Positions 11,101-22,400 of a stretch of DNA of 64,000 bases are shown here, piece after piece. The DNA lies in assembly GCF_036785885.1 (NCBI RefSeq), contig NC_092317.1, forward strand, positions 2,048,501 to 2,112,500. Reading direction: 5' to 3'. This DNA is from Coffea arabica. Its lineage: Eukaryota; Streptophyta; Magnoliopsida; Gentianales; Rubiaceae. The notes under the pieces were generated by a model. The model saw only the letters and a program-made list of their open reading frames with translations, was not told the origin of the DNA and made no database searches. Positions within the stretch are counted from its first letter, which is position 1. Each line of letters opens with the position of its first letter. Both the position numbers and the translations under genes were made by a program.

Positions 11101-11656
11101 CTAAATTCTCCTCTCTTATAACTGTTTCCTCTATGTGTTTATTAGCTCCTAACTCACCAGTACCTATGCTATCCTTTTCACCCTCATTTTCAGATTGAGT
11201 TACAGGAATATTAGTCATCACTATTTCTTCTACATCAAAAGATTCTTCATGCACCTTACCACCCTGTTGATTTTCCTTAGGATCAGTCATCTCTTTTGAT
11301 TTACATGGTCTAGCTTCACATTCACTTATGGAGTAGGTTCTTAAGTGCACAAAGTATACATTAACCAAACCATATTTCACTCCGTCTCTAACCAAATCTT
11401 GAGCAACATCTTCACATAACACATACACTAACTCATCCTCTATGTTCTTTCCGGGTATTAAATAATAGTATATTACACTAAATTCAGGATAACCTAGTTT
11501 TTCTGCAACCCTATCAAGTGTACATATAGACCATCTGTCAGGATTGCAATAGTCAACAGTTTTTACACTACTCCCACGATATTCTTTGTTCGGCAACTCA
11601 GTGAATTCACCTTCATAGTGGACCCTAATAGAAAATCGATTCATACCATCTGCCAA
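8025..11656 (-). pseudogene. MURA-type MULE transposase, decayed
   Basis: Reading leftward from Met at 11656 the domains are in the usual MULE order. First comes a PB1-like N-terminal module (HYEGEFTEL), then an acidic/lysine-rich linker and the Mutator DNA-binding region (FEVGQIFTCKQLFIKACKSH). The MULE transposase core follows (GLNGCHLRGPHKGVLLTAVG, PIAYAVVE, then the CVRHMYNNF region). After these come a SWIM zinc finger (CSCRRWELNGIPCAHA) and two CCHC knuckles (CRKCKQKGHNSRKC and CGVCRRFGHTRSNC). Introns are seen at 9688-9776, 8330-8421 and 8091-8209; the last exon (8025-8090) encodes a Lys-rich tail. The frame is interrupted by stops at 11024, 9454 and 8842, and by a frameshift plus a TGA around 10415-10435. 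Several are TGG-to-TGA or CGA-to-TGA type, consistent with C-to-T decay. It cannot make a full transposase. Confidence 0.88.
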
Positions 11657-12095
11657 CCATTTAGGAGACAGTTAAAAACAAAAAAATTGTTTTGGGACCG
11701 ACCGCCCATCTATGTAAAGCGACAACACAATACAATACAAGGGACCACATGTACTTACAATAATTTAATACATAAAATTGACCCTAATCAATATAATAAT
11801 ACTTCTTAACTGCACAAATCATGCTTATTGCAACTGTATTTAAACTATTCACATAGTATCTGACATCATTCCATAAATTTTACAGTTTAGGGTTTAGAAA
11901 TACATACTGTAATTTGGGATCCATTGAATGTTTTCTTCGTCCATCACTCTAGTACGCTTGTTTCTTCTTCGCTTCAATCACCAACACTCCTTTTCATCAA
12001 AATCAGTCCACTGCTGGATAGTGATAATTAAATTTCTTTTTGGGTTGAGAGGAACGGAGATGGAACGGTGAGTTAGTACCAAAATGGAGATTTTT

Positions 12096-12344
12096 TTTGG
12101 GAAGTATTCGTCCTTTACATTTTAGTTTTGATCAACGGATAAGTAGTTTGGCATTTTTACCCTTGAAAAGTTGGCCACGTGGTGTGCGCGTGAGATATTG
12201 CCGCGTAAAAATTAGTTGGAAAAGTGAAAAGGGACTTAAATTGATCCTTTTTTATTTGCTAAGAACTAAAATTGATCATTTTCGATCTGAGGGACTAAAT
12301 TTTCACATTTGTTATATGTAAGGGACTACTTGTGCAGTTCTCCC
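12096..12344 (-). repeat. Right terminal inverted repeat of the MULE
   Basis: This is the inverted partner of 6803-7051, ending GCAGTTCTCCC at 12344. It lies upstream of the transposase gene and is its likely promoter. It differs from the left copy by scattered substitutions and a few one-base gaps. Confidence 0.88.
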
Positions 12345-12353
12345 AAAAAAAAG
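12345..12353. repeat. Right 9 bp target site duplication of the MULE
   Basis: AAAAAAAAG, identical to 6794-6802. Confidence 0.85.
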
Positions 12354-12979
12354 ATACACATAGACAACCAAAGGAATTGTACTCTTGATAGTTTGGACCA
12401 TAATAATAAATTAATTTATTCTGAGTTCATGTTCTTTTTTGCCTTAATAATAGTTTAAAAATGGTCATGTGTAGGATGTTTTTAAGTTGTTAATCACGTG
12501 TAATTTATAAAGAAGTACATTATGATGAGAATATCAAAATAAAAGATGAGAAAGAACTAAGTATTTTTATCTCATTTCAAGGAAAAAACACGAGAGAGTA
12601 CAATATAGAAACGAAAAAATATAAAAAAAGGTCTCTTTTTTCTCTCCATTATGCAGGCTATTAAATTCCACAGGTTTATTGGAATTATTTTTTTCTTCCC
12701 ACCCAAAAACACCCTTATTGCAGGGGTATTAAAAAAGAAAGGAAAGAAGTCAAAATTATTTTTCTTCCAAGAAAAATAAGAGGGCTTGTGCTCTAGAAAG
12801 TTGATAATTCGAAATTCGAGGCTATATATATTTTTTTGAAATTCGAGGCTATATGAAAAATAAAAAATATTACGTGCCACGCTCTGGTGAGAAAATTCAA
12901 ATTCAGAGGAAGAGAGGCAGCAGCAGTGACCGTTAAGAGGTAGAAAACACCAGAGAGAGAGAGACGAGACGAGACGAGA
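12354..12979. other. Spacer and 5' UTR region of the next gene
   Basis: No gene is seen. A TATATATATT run at about 12824-12833 lies ~150 bases upstream of the next start and may serve as TATA box. The AATTCGAGGCTATAT segment occurs twice (near 12813 and 12841), a short direct repeat around it. A purine tract of GAGAC repeats (12951-12978) abuts the start codon. Confidence 0.45.
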
Positions 12980-15645
12980 ATGCCGAAGAACAATAGCGGC
13001 CTGACCACAAAATCGAAGCCGAGACCGAAATCAGCTGCTCGGAAGCCGCTGCGAGATGTCTCTAACGCTGTCAAAACCTTCTCTACTTCAATTGCGACGA
13101 AACTCCCCGTCAAATACCAGGAAGATGAAGAAGGGAATCAACTCCGACAAGTCGGAGACCATGACGGGGCCCTTGACCGACTCCTTCTCATCCATTCCGA
13201 CTTCTCATCCATCATTCATCAGGTAATTAACTAGTATATCGTAAGTAATAACTCCAATCTGTGGAATTATTTTATTATAAAAAATTTCCCTTTTTGTTCG
13301 TAGTAATTGATTGGTTACTTTTCTCGACATTAGAAATTTGCTTGAATAATTTGATCGGCTAACCTAGGTTTTCAAATTCTTTTGATAGCCTCGTTAGAAT
13401 AATGAAACCCCCCCCCTCTCTCCACACCCTCCCCGGTGGTGGTTTCTGGCTGTACTTTACTGAATTTCTTTGAATATTTCCATGATATTTTTATATTACT
13501 TTTTCCATTCATATTATAATTCCTAGTAAGACTTAAATCACCTTTGTTTCAGATTCCTAGATAATATAGTTAGGAAACCTATGTGGAATTTTTTTGTTAC
13601 TGGATGGATTAAATGGAACAGATATACTAGTATACTACTATTTCTTGAAAACCTTCGTTATTTCTATGGTTAGAGTAGGTGATAAGGTGAAAATGCTAAA
13701 AAAAAAGCTAAAATTTTGTGAGTATAAATGGCTATGTTTGGATAGCAAATTTTTCCCAAAAATTTTTTCACTTGTATCATAAACACATTTTCCAATTCAC
13801 CTTTTTATATTCCCAATCATCTTTTTATCTCACATACATCACATCACAAAAAGTGCCTTCGTTAAACCTTCGTTGGATGTTTCTTAATATCTGAAAGTGC
13901 TCGTTTACTGCTTTGTATTGATGCCGGAGTTTGTTTTGTTGTCTTCTACTTTTGGATGTATAGTGAAGAATTTCGAAAGCATAAAGATCTCAAATCTTGG
14001 TAGTTCATTCTATTGGGAAAGTGTAAAAGCAGCATTGTCCACAATGCAATTGGACATACAAATGAGGAAATGCTTTGAAGGACATTTTCCCATTGATGTT
14101 GTAGTAACCTTGCTATACTACTTGACTGTTCTGTCCTCTCTTCTTCTTGGTGTCTCGGAGGAAGTCTTGTTCACGGGGCAATTTCTTAGTAATGTACCTC
14201 AGTTTAACATGGTTTTGAACACTTATTTGTTTACAGATTGATGGACTTGTAGCCCAAGCACAGAAATTTCCAAGCAAGCAAAGGATGAAGGAAATTGAAT
14301 TGTTTGCCAACGTTTTGTCTGAAATGCAAACTTCTTTGCAGGTTGATCTCAAACTTCATTGTGTAATAGTGTGAAAATTTTTTGACCTTTGTACTTTTCA
14401 TTTGTTAAATTTTATGTCTTTCTAATCTTTAAACCTGCAGCCATGGATTCCTAGATTCCAAAAAGTACTCTCCACAGAGCCTGTTAATCAGTTGGAAGAG
14501 CCTTCCACCAGTAGGAATGTTGCCTATGTCAAGAAGGATACGAGCCATGTTGTTGAGAGCCCTCGACCAACCAAGTTGGATTCACTTGTCTCCCCATCCC
14601 CCCTAGTCTCCTGGCGTGCTGGCTGCACTACGGAGGGCGGAAGACAACCATTTTTACTCACCCCTCTGCCAAGACCAAAAGCATTTTCAGTGAAATATCA
14701 GGAAGAACCCAAATCAGTCTTGGAAAAGACTACGTCAAGCACAATGGTACAAGCCCCAGTTATTTTTGATGCAGTTGGAGAGAAAAATGATGATTTGCTT
14801 GAGGGTACTGCGGTAAAGCAAACTCCAAGGAAAGTTTCTGATGATATTCTCAAAGGAAGATGTTCTTCTCCTGAAAATTTGTTGGGAAGGGAAGGGTCCA
14901 TGCTTCTCATGACCCCTTACTTGAAATTATCCCCTCCCAAGTCCTGTGTGTTACTTGAACCTGTTCCTGAGTTTCGGCAAAATGTTACTCGTGGAGTCTA
15001 TCAATCAACGCCCTACCCAACCAGAGTTAAGATTTCTGAGGGATCTCAAGATTCTGAATCATCTTTGTGTCAAAGTTCGGAAAAAATGTCTTTTCAGTAT
15101 ACTGAACACCCAGGAATAAAACTTAGTAACAACTATGGCAGCAGAAGTAAGGTGGTTGAAGAATCACCTTATAGGATGATATCGCCTCCTAAAACTTGTG
15201 TCTTAATGGAGCCACCAGATGACAAGTTGTCGCTACCTGATGAAGCAGGTTCTGTCCTTGATCACGGAGCAAACCTATTGTCAGTGACTGAAGTTGATCT
15301 TCAAGGTGGTCATTCATTGGCCCATGAAACTTGCAAGCAAGGTTGATTGTTTTTGCTGTTATTTAATTGACTTGATTAAAGAGATCGTCTCATATGAAGA
15401 TTTCTCATTCTCCAATTCTTCTGACAGGACTCTATAGGAGCTTCAAAATTGTTGAAAGTACTCCTATCCTGAGGGGGCCTGAAAGCAGCATTCAAATTGG
15501 AAAGCACCCCGGAGAAAACACTTTGAAGAAAGAACTTTGGGAAAAGTTTGAGGCAGCATCCATTGATGGGATTGATTTTGATGTTTCCGTTGTGCAGCAG
15601 AGTGCTGAGAAAGGATTCCTTGACAGATTAGACGAGGTTTCTTGA
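12980..15645 (+). CDS. Plant protein of unknown function with paired SPPK-CVL-EP motifs
   Basis: Four exons (12980-13222, 14237-14341, 14441-15341, 15428-15645) join in frame to 488 residues. The N-terminus is basic (KPRPKSAARKPLRDVSNAVK), suggesting nuclear targeting or nucleic-acid/microtubule contact. Residues ~66-116 look helical (GALDRLLLIHSDFSSIIHQ, then IDGLVAQAQKF). Residues 117 onward are largely disordered, with PWIPRFQKVLS, SPLVSWRAGCTTEGGRQPFL and LTPLPRPKAF segments of conserved appearance. The motif SPPKSCVLLEP (residue ~280) recurs as SPPKTCVLMEP (~364). The C-terminus (ILRGPESSIQIGKHPGENTL, then KKELWEKFEAAS) again looks structured. I recognise it as a plant-specific type but cannot name a function. 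No cysteine knuckles, membrane segments or catalytic motifs are seen. Confidence 0.8.
13731..13860. mobile_element. MITE fragment (GTTTGGAT/TTTTTATCTCACATAC family) in intron 1
   Basis: The segment begins ATGTTTGGATAGCAAA and contains AAACACATTTTCCAATTCAC, CTTTTTATATTCCCAATCA and TTTTTATCTCACATACATCA. The same core recurs at 58338-58508 and elsewhere. The right edge is missing or diverged. Confidence 0.6.
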
Positions 15646-16494
15646 ATTGAGAAAATCGCTGCGGGAATAGTTTTGAGACGGGAAGAAGCATTTTCAAGGT
15701 CTGTAAAGTGTAAAAATTCAGATATTCTGATGCAGGTGTCTGTGAAGTGCCCATATGAAGTATACTCCTTTTAACTGGTATTCCCTTTGATTGGGGGGGG
15801 GGGGGGGGGATCGCGAAAGTTGTTCTCTCTGTTTTGTACAACATCTGTACATGACAATGGGTAAAGTTTTGACCTTTGTATCAAGCATGTATTCTGTTTC
15901 TTTTGGTGATGCATGGGATTTAGAATGTGTTTTCCCGTACTAAGAACATTAAAAGCTAAAATAGGGCCGTTGGCGCTTGCTTATTCTCATATACCAAGAG
16001 CGTGCGTATACGTTACATAGGTCTACGGAAATTAACTGAAATCTCTTATCCCCCGTGTTTTAGTGCAATCAGTAGTATTTCTACATACTGAAATAAGCAA
16101 AATATGATAGATCATGTGAATAATCATTAATTACAACGTCAAACGCAGTTGAATTAGTAATGTAGTGAATTTCATCTTGCTAGTTCAGGAACAACTAGCT
16201 ATTTGGGTCCGCCAGAGGCCATAGTTTTTCATTACCCTAAATTATTTTTTAGGGCTGTATTACTTGAATGATTAAAAGGAAAGAAAAACACAGACACACA
16301 CACACTTGAATTGACAAAGTTAATAGTATAGAGCTACGGCGTCGTTTCATTGGGTTCTTCGGTTCTTCAATCTTTCACAAAAGAACTAGAAACTTATTAC
16401 AAAACCCTTGGCCATGGGGTAACTATATATAAAACCCCAAAAACACAGCTGCAAAACACCGCAACCTCTTCTGGTGTTCTCTCTCTCTACAACA
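15646..16494. other. Spacer between the unknown gene and MMS19
   Basis: A run of about 17 G residues sits at 15794-15810 in what is probably the 3' UTR of the upstream gene. A short ACACAC run lies near 16291-16303. No gene is seen. Confidence 0.45.
16422..16434 (+). promoter_or_regulatory. TATA box of MMS19
   Basis: ACTATATATAAAAC lies 61-73 bases upstream of the ATG at 16495. That leaves a 5' UTR of roughly 30-40 bases including a CT-rich tract (CTCTCTCTAC), typical of plant leaders. Confidence 0.6.
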
Positions 16495-19400
16495 ATGGCT
16501 AAGCCGACGGAGTACGTTAAGCATATCGAGTCGTACGTCGACTCGTCCAGCTCTCCCTCCCAACAGGTCCACTTACTACTACCAAAAGCTCTTTTCTTTT
16601 GCTTTTCTTGTCATTTTTTTCCTTCTTAATGATCAACAAGAACTGTTGCACCATGAATTCAATCTTTTCGCCGTTTTTATCTAGCCCCAACAATGAATTA
16701 GCAAAACAATGTCTTAGCACAAATAGATTACCATTTTTTTAGGATATTCGTGCTGAATTTGAACTTTCATTGGTTGCAGGCTGCCAGTGTGGATGCACTT
16801 GCTATTCTTTTGAAGAATGACTTATTAACCTTAGAAGCTTTAGTAAGTTCTAGTAGAAAAAGTTGGAATTTTTGTCAACCCAGGATTGGCTATGTGGAGT
16901 GTCATGTGATTGTTTATTTCCTAATTGTATAATATTGTAGGTTAGAGAATTGGACTTGTATTTGACTACTACGGATAGCATCATTCGCTCAAGAGGTACT
17001 TTTCTTTTTCCCCCTTACAATTCTTCAGAGTTGGCCTTTCTTAAGAATGTATTTGGAGATTCACATGAACCAGTCCAAAAATTAGATATTCGGAGATTCG
17101 CATGAACCAGTCCAAAAATTGGACTATCTCATACTGGTTAATGACGAGCTGTGAAACGTTCTAATAGGCATTGCCTATTTAATGTGTCCACTTTTTGGCA
17201 GGCACACTTCTCCTCGGGGAACTACTGACACAATTAGAGTTGAAGCCTTTAAGTGATGCTGCGATACATTCCTTGATAGGATTCCTTACAGAAAGACTGG
17301 TAAGAGCCTACTGCAACAGAATTGCACAGAAGAAAATGAACTGATTTTCTTCTGACCGTAATCCTGTTCTCTCTGTTGCAGCTTAAGACATTACCTGCGA
17401 TACATGTTTTGCTTTTTACTCTTATCAAAGTTCAAGTTTTTTGAGTAATTTAAGGATGCTGGTGTTTGCACACTGATAAATGTTAATTTTGATGTTCTTG
17501 GAATTGTCCAGTTAGAGTTAACGTGTGGTCCGTTAGTGATGCTTCTGCTACTTTCACAGTTGTACAATGTTTACCAGTTATCTCGGCAAAACTCTCTTGC
17601 TTCTCCATTTTTCCTTTGTTTAACTCGAAAAAATCCAATCCCATAAGTCGATCAAGAAAGACTGAACTCTAAGGACGCTTTGAAGTCGTTTCTGCTGTCA
17701 TACATAGATGTTAAATTGCGGCTTCCATTCTAATATCAGTAATAGTAGGTCTACATTTGGGTGAATTGTTGTTTAGTTGGTTTTCTCTGGCTTTAGAGTC
17801 CTATTATACTTTCTTGAAATTCTGTAAGTGTAAGAATTTCAGAAGGGAACATAGATATTGTTTAATAATTTTCAGGAAGACTGGAGAGCTTTGCGTGGTG
17901 CACTTGTTGGTTGTTTGGCACTGTTGAGGAGAAAAACTGATGTTGGTGTGGTAACTGAAAATGATGCAGAAGCTGTGATGAAATCATATATGCAATATCT
18001 GCAAGTGCAGTCCATGGGACAGCATGACCGGAAGGTAAGATTAAACGTGATCCCAATGTTAATGATGTTATATGACAAATTGTGTAATGCTGGAAAATGA
18101 GCTATTTAGTAGACTAGTTTTAGGAAGGTTAATCAGATATTTGGAGCTATGGATATAAAGATACACATTGGTATTTCCTTGCAGCTCTGCTTTGAACTTC
18201 TGGAATGCCTATTGGAGCGGTACCCTAATGCTGTTCAGCCACTGGTATTTAGTTTCTATCAATCTTACTCCATTTTTGTTTTCTTACTTCTATATTCTTC
18301 ATGTATAATTTATGGATTTGGGTATCAAATATATGAGGTAGAATAAGTGCTTCCTAAAATCCATCATTTGATTCCTGACTTCAATTACTGTTTGTGGTTT
18401 GAAATTTTTGATCCTTGAATTAGAATTTGCAAACTTTATATGATCAGGTTTAGTAGGTCTTATTCGGCTAACCTCTCAACTAGTGTCATTTTGGACCTTT
18501 CCTCGTGTCATGTGTGTTTAGTTGTAGGTTGTGCATAATGTTCCTTGCTTAATTTGTTAAGAGATGAGTACATATGGATTTTGGGTAGCTCAAACTTCAA
18601 TTTTGGAATTGTTATTGCTAAATAACGTGCTTTCAGTTAAACTTTTGCACTTCTATCTATTTCCTCATGTTGTGTTTGGCTGTTTGCTATGTCATGGCAA
18701 TGGGTTAGCTCCTCTGCTCTGGCCTTGTTATTTGAATCTCTATATTATTGAGTCACGCCTGAATATGTTGTTCTTCATTTGTAGGGCAATGAACTTTTCT
18801 ATTCAATCTGTGAAGGTATTGATGAAGAAAAGGATCCTCAATGCTTGATCCTCGCATTTCATATTGTTGAAGTTGCTGCAAAGTTGTTTCCTGATCCCTC
18901 TGGTCCATTTACTAGTTATGCTGCAGATATTTTTGAAATTTTGGGCCGTTACTTCCCCATTCATTTTACACATGTAAGCTCACTTAGCGCTGCACCTGCA
19001 TTTTTCTGCTATGTTTAATCTAGTGTATACTAGACCAACTTTCTAGACTATTCTTTTTTTGTCCTTTAAATAGTTTCTGAACTTGATAGTGCATGGGTGG
19101 TATTTTTAGAGCTGACTGATTAAGCATAAAGATTAAAAATACCAGAAAATCAAACACTTGGGGCATTCTTGTTGTTTAAAATACGCTGATTCTAGCTTTT
19201 TCCTGTGCTAAGTTGCGTTGAGGTGTTTTCCATTGCTTTGCTCATCTATCTTGTGACAAATAAATTTTCTTTTCAAAAATTGTTCTGAAGAAATGCCAAT
19301 TAAAATTTCTTAAACCTTTCGAAGAATAACTTTTTAAGCACATTTGGATAGCTTAAGAACACTAGAGTAGGCCATTAACAGTAAGCATGAAGCCTGATTT

Positions 19401-22400
19401 TAAACTTCAAACTTATTACTGCATATAGATGCTTGGTAAGCTTTCACCAAGTTGATTCAATGTGGTTGTCTCCCTTTAGAACCTATTATTGGCAAAACAG
19501 AACTTGTAAACCTAAGATTCTGTAATAGATGCTATTCTGTTATACTACTTTTTTCTCTGAAGCTTCTGAATGTTTGTGGAGTTTTTAGTTGTGTATAACC
19601 TCATGGATAAAAAGATAAAAAAAAAAAAAAAAAAAGCCTCACAGTTGGGATTTTCTGATGATAAGAGTCTTGCATCAGCACGAAAAATTGTGATACTGAC
19701 TTTTTAAAGAAGGACCTGGAGGATGGGGGAAGGCTATATATTGGCTCTATTTTTAGCAAATTTTTTATAAGTTTTTGTAGATGTTAGTTTTCTTCTGAAA
19801 CTACTTCCTTGCTAGTTGCTGATGGTGCTAATACTATAGAATAATGTAGTTGGATAGGTGTATATATTTGTTCTTGTGTTTGATCTTTTTCTGAATCTGT
19901 CTTCCATTTGACTTTTTTTGGGTTATAATGTCCAGCCAAAAAGTGAAGATATTGGGGTCAGCAGGGATGAGCTCTCCAGGGCATTACTGGTGCGTGGCAT
20001 TTTTAGGCCTTAACTACTATGTTTGTGGAATCTCTTATAAGAGAACATTCTGTTTTGATGGGTGATTTTCACCTTCTTTTGTCTGGATAGTTGATGTAAC
20101 ATAGAATATACTGACACATAATACAAAACAATTAGTTTCATGGATCTTCCCTAGGATTTATTTTCTTCTCTTAAACCATAGAGTTGAGAGAGATTTCTCT
20201 TGGAATTTGATGAATGTTGAATAGTGCATAAGCTGCTTGAAACATGCCATCAGGCTAATTGAAACATCTCAATGGGAATGCTTCTTTTGGTGTATCTTTC
20301 AGTTAATAAATGGAATTGCTGTGTATAATATATGGTTGTTTGTATTTTATCAGACATTAGCTGGAAATTAATTACATGTTGGATGTTTTGGTGGAGGATC
20401 CAGCAAAAAAGCTACTGTTCTCCTAATAATCGAAAGTTATTTATGTTAATAAATGCCCAACAGTTGAAGAGAAGACACCATTTACTAAAAGTACAACCAA
20501 ATTCTTTGTCACCTTCTGAGTGGTGAACTCTTTAAGCTTTTAATCCAATAATAACCTTTTTGTATTTTTAAAGTGTACCTGTCGAAAATCAATGCGTTAA
20601 ATGTGGAATGAATCATCCGTCATAGCATTTTCTTAAACTTTGTGCCAAATGCAATGCTGACAATGTTCATGAGTTGGTGAGATCTAGGGGAAGACATGTT
20701 AACTGGTAACAATTAACCTTTTCAGCTGATGCAGCTTATCTTTTGTGTCTTCCAGCTGGCATTTGCTGCAACACCACTTTTCGAGCCATTTGCTATTCCA
20801 TTGCTGCTTGATAAACTCTCTTCTTCTCTGCCATCAGCAAAGGTTTGCTTTATGTAATATAGTTCCCTTTCTACTTCGTTTACACTGACAGTCTCTATTT
20901 CTGAATTATCACATTGGCTGATATTGCTTACAGGTTGAATCCTTTAAGTATCTTGGTTACTGTGCTCCGATGTATGGATCAGACAGGATGGCCAAACATG
21001 GTGGAGCTCTTTGGTCTTCGGTGAAAGATGTTCTGTATACCTCACCACAGTCTGCTTTGTCTGTGGAGTCAGAGTCAGATGGTGGTATGATTTTTGAGGA
21101 GAGTGATATTATGGTTGAAGCCCTGATCCTTTTGGAGGGGCTTATCCAGCAAAATAGTGATTTGCTCTTAGATATGATCCTTGGAGATGAGGACATCAAT
21201 AACTTCATCTGCTCATTTCCTAAACCTTGGGATATTCATGATACTCCATTGCAACTAAGACAACAACTTCATTCAGTAGGTCGCCTTCTTGCTGTCTCTG
21301 CCAAATCTTCCATGGCTTCCTGCAATAGAGTGTTTGAAAAATTCTTTCCCCAAATGATGGAGGCTTTGGGCTGTTCAGTTGGAAATCATTCTGATGAGAG
21401 TTTTGCAACGGAAGATCGTGCTCTTTCTTCTAGATTTAATTATGGTACCTTATACCTTTGTGTCGAACTCCTTGATGCATGTAGATGTTTGGTTTTGGGT
21501 TTCAAAGAATCTACATCCTTTCCTGATTTTATACACGAGAAGTGGTGTTGCATGCTGCATGGCTTTTGCAGATCATTAATCAACATCTTCTTTTCTAACT
21601 TAGAAGTTGTTTCTGGAAATGCTCAAAGCTCTTTCGCTTATACTGGAGGTGAGATTTGCTTGCTAAAAGAGTTAATAGTGCTGTGTTAGATATTTGTTCA
21701 AAAACTTCAAACTTGTGTTAGGGTTCCTGTGTGCTTGTTTTTAGTTTGCGATATTACATAGTCCGAGAATGTTATCCAAGATAAACTAAATACACTGATA
21801 TCAACAAGAACTCAGCTTAGCAAGAAGTTAAGCATGAGAGGAGGTTTGAACTCCAACCCATTTGGAGCACAAGTAAACAAATGCTTTTCTCGCACTTGTG
21901 TGCATCCAGGGACGTCAGCCTGGCTGCTGACAACCCTAAATGGATTCTTATGATTGGGTTTGAAGGATAATATATATATATATATATATATAACCATGTT
22001 AATCATTTGCTGTGAAATTCGAAGATTCAGATTGTTTAAACTTCATAAATCTCCATTTTGGTTACAGCTGTTGATGCAAGCTGCAGTTAAGCTGCAGTTA
22101 TTCAGGGGGATCTATTATGGAACCTTAACAAAATGCTTAATCCACATTGAAAGAGTTAACTTTTGCTGCAAACTCAATTAACCCCTTTTTAGACTACTAG
22201 GATCAAATTCCAAATCTTTGAATGGAGACTTCTAATTTGACTTGTCTACATCATCAAATCCTACTTATTGAGATAATGGAAGAGTTGTTGACCTCTAGTT
22301 CGTTACCATCATTTGTACATGGTTTTCTAGCTACTCTTGGATGTGTAAACAAGAAGGATAAAGTTGAATGCAAAAGAAAAGGAAGACAATTGTTGTACTT

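Larger units (their letters stand above)
6803..12344. mobile_element. Mutator-like element (MULE), 5,542 bp, two convergent genes
   Basis: The element begins GGGAGAACTGCACAAGTA and ends with its inverted complement. The terminal inverted repeats run for about 249 bp each (6803-7051 and 12096-12344) with scattered mismatches. A perfect 9 bp target duplication flanks it. Inside are a rightward GRF zinc-finger gene starting 51 bases after the left repeat and a leftward MURA-type transposase gene whose first readable Met is ~440 bases inside the right repeat. Each gene can thus be driven by its own repeat, as in maize MuDR. The transposase is broken while the small gene is open. Intact target duplication and similar repeats suggest a fairly recent insertion that has begun to decay. 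Confidence 0.9.
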
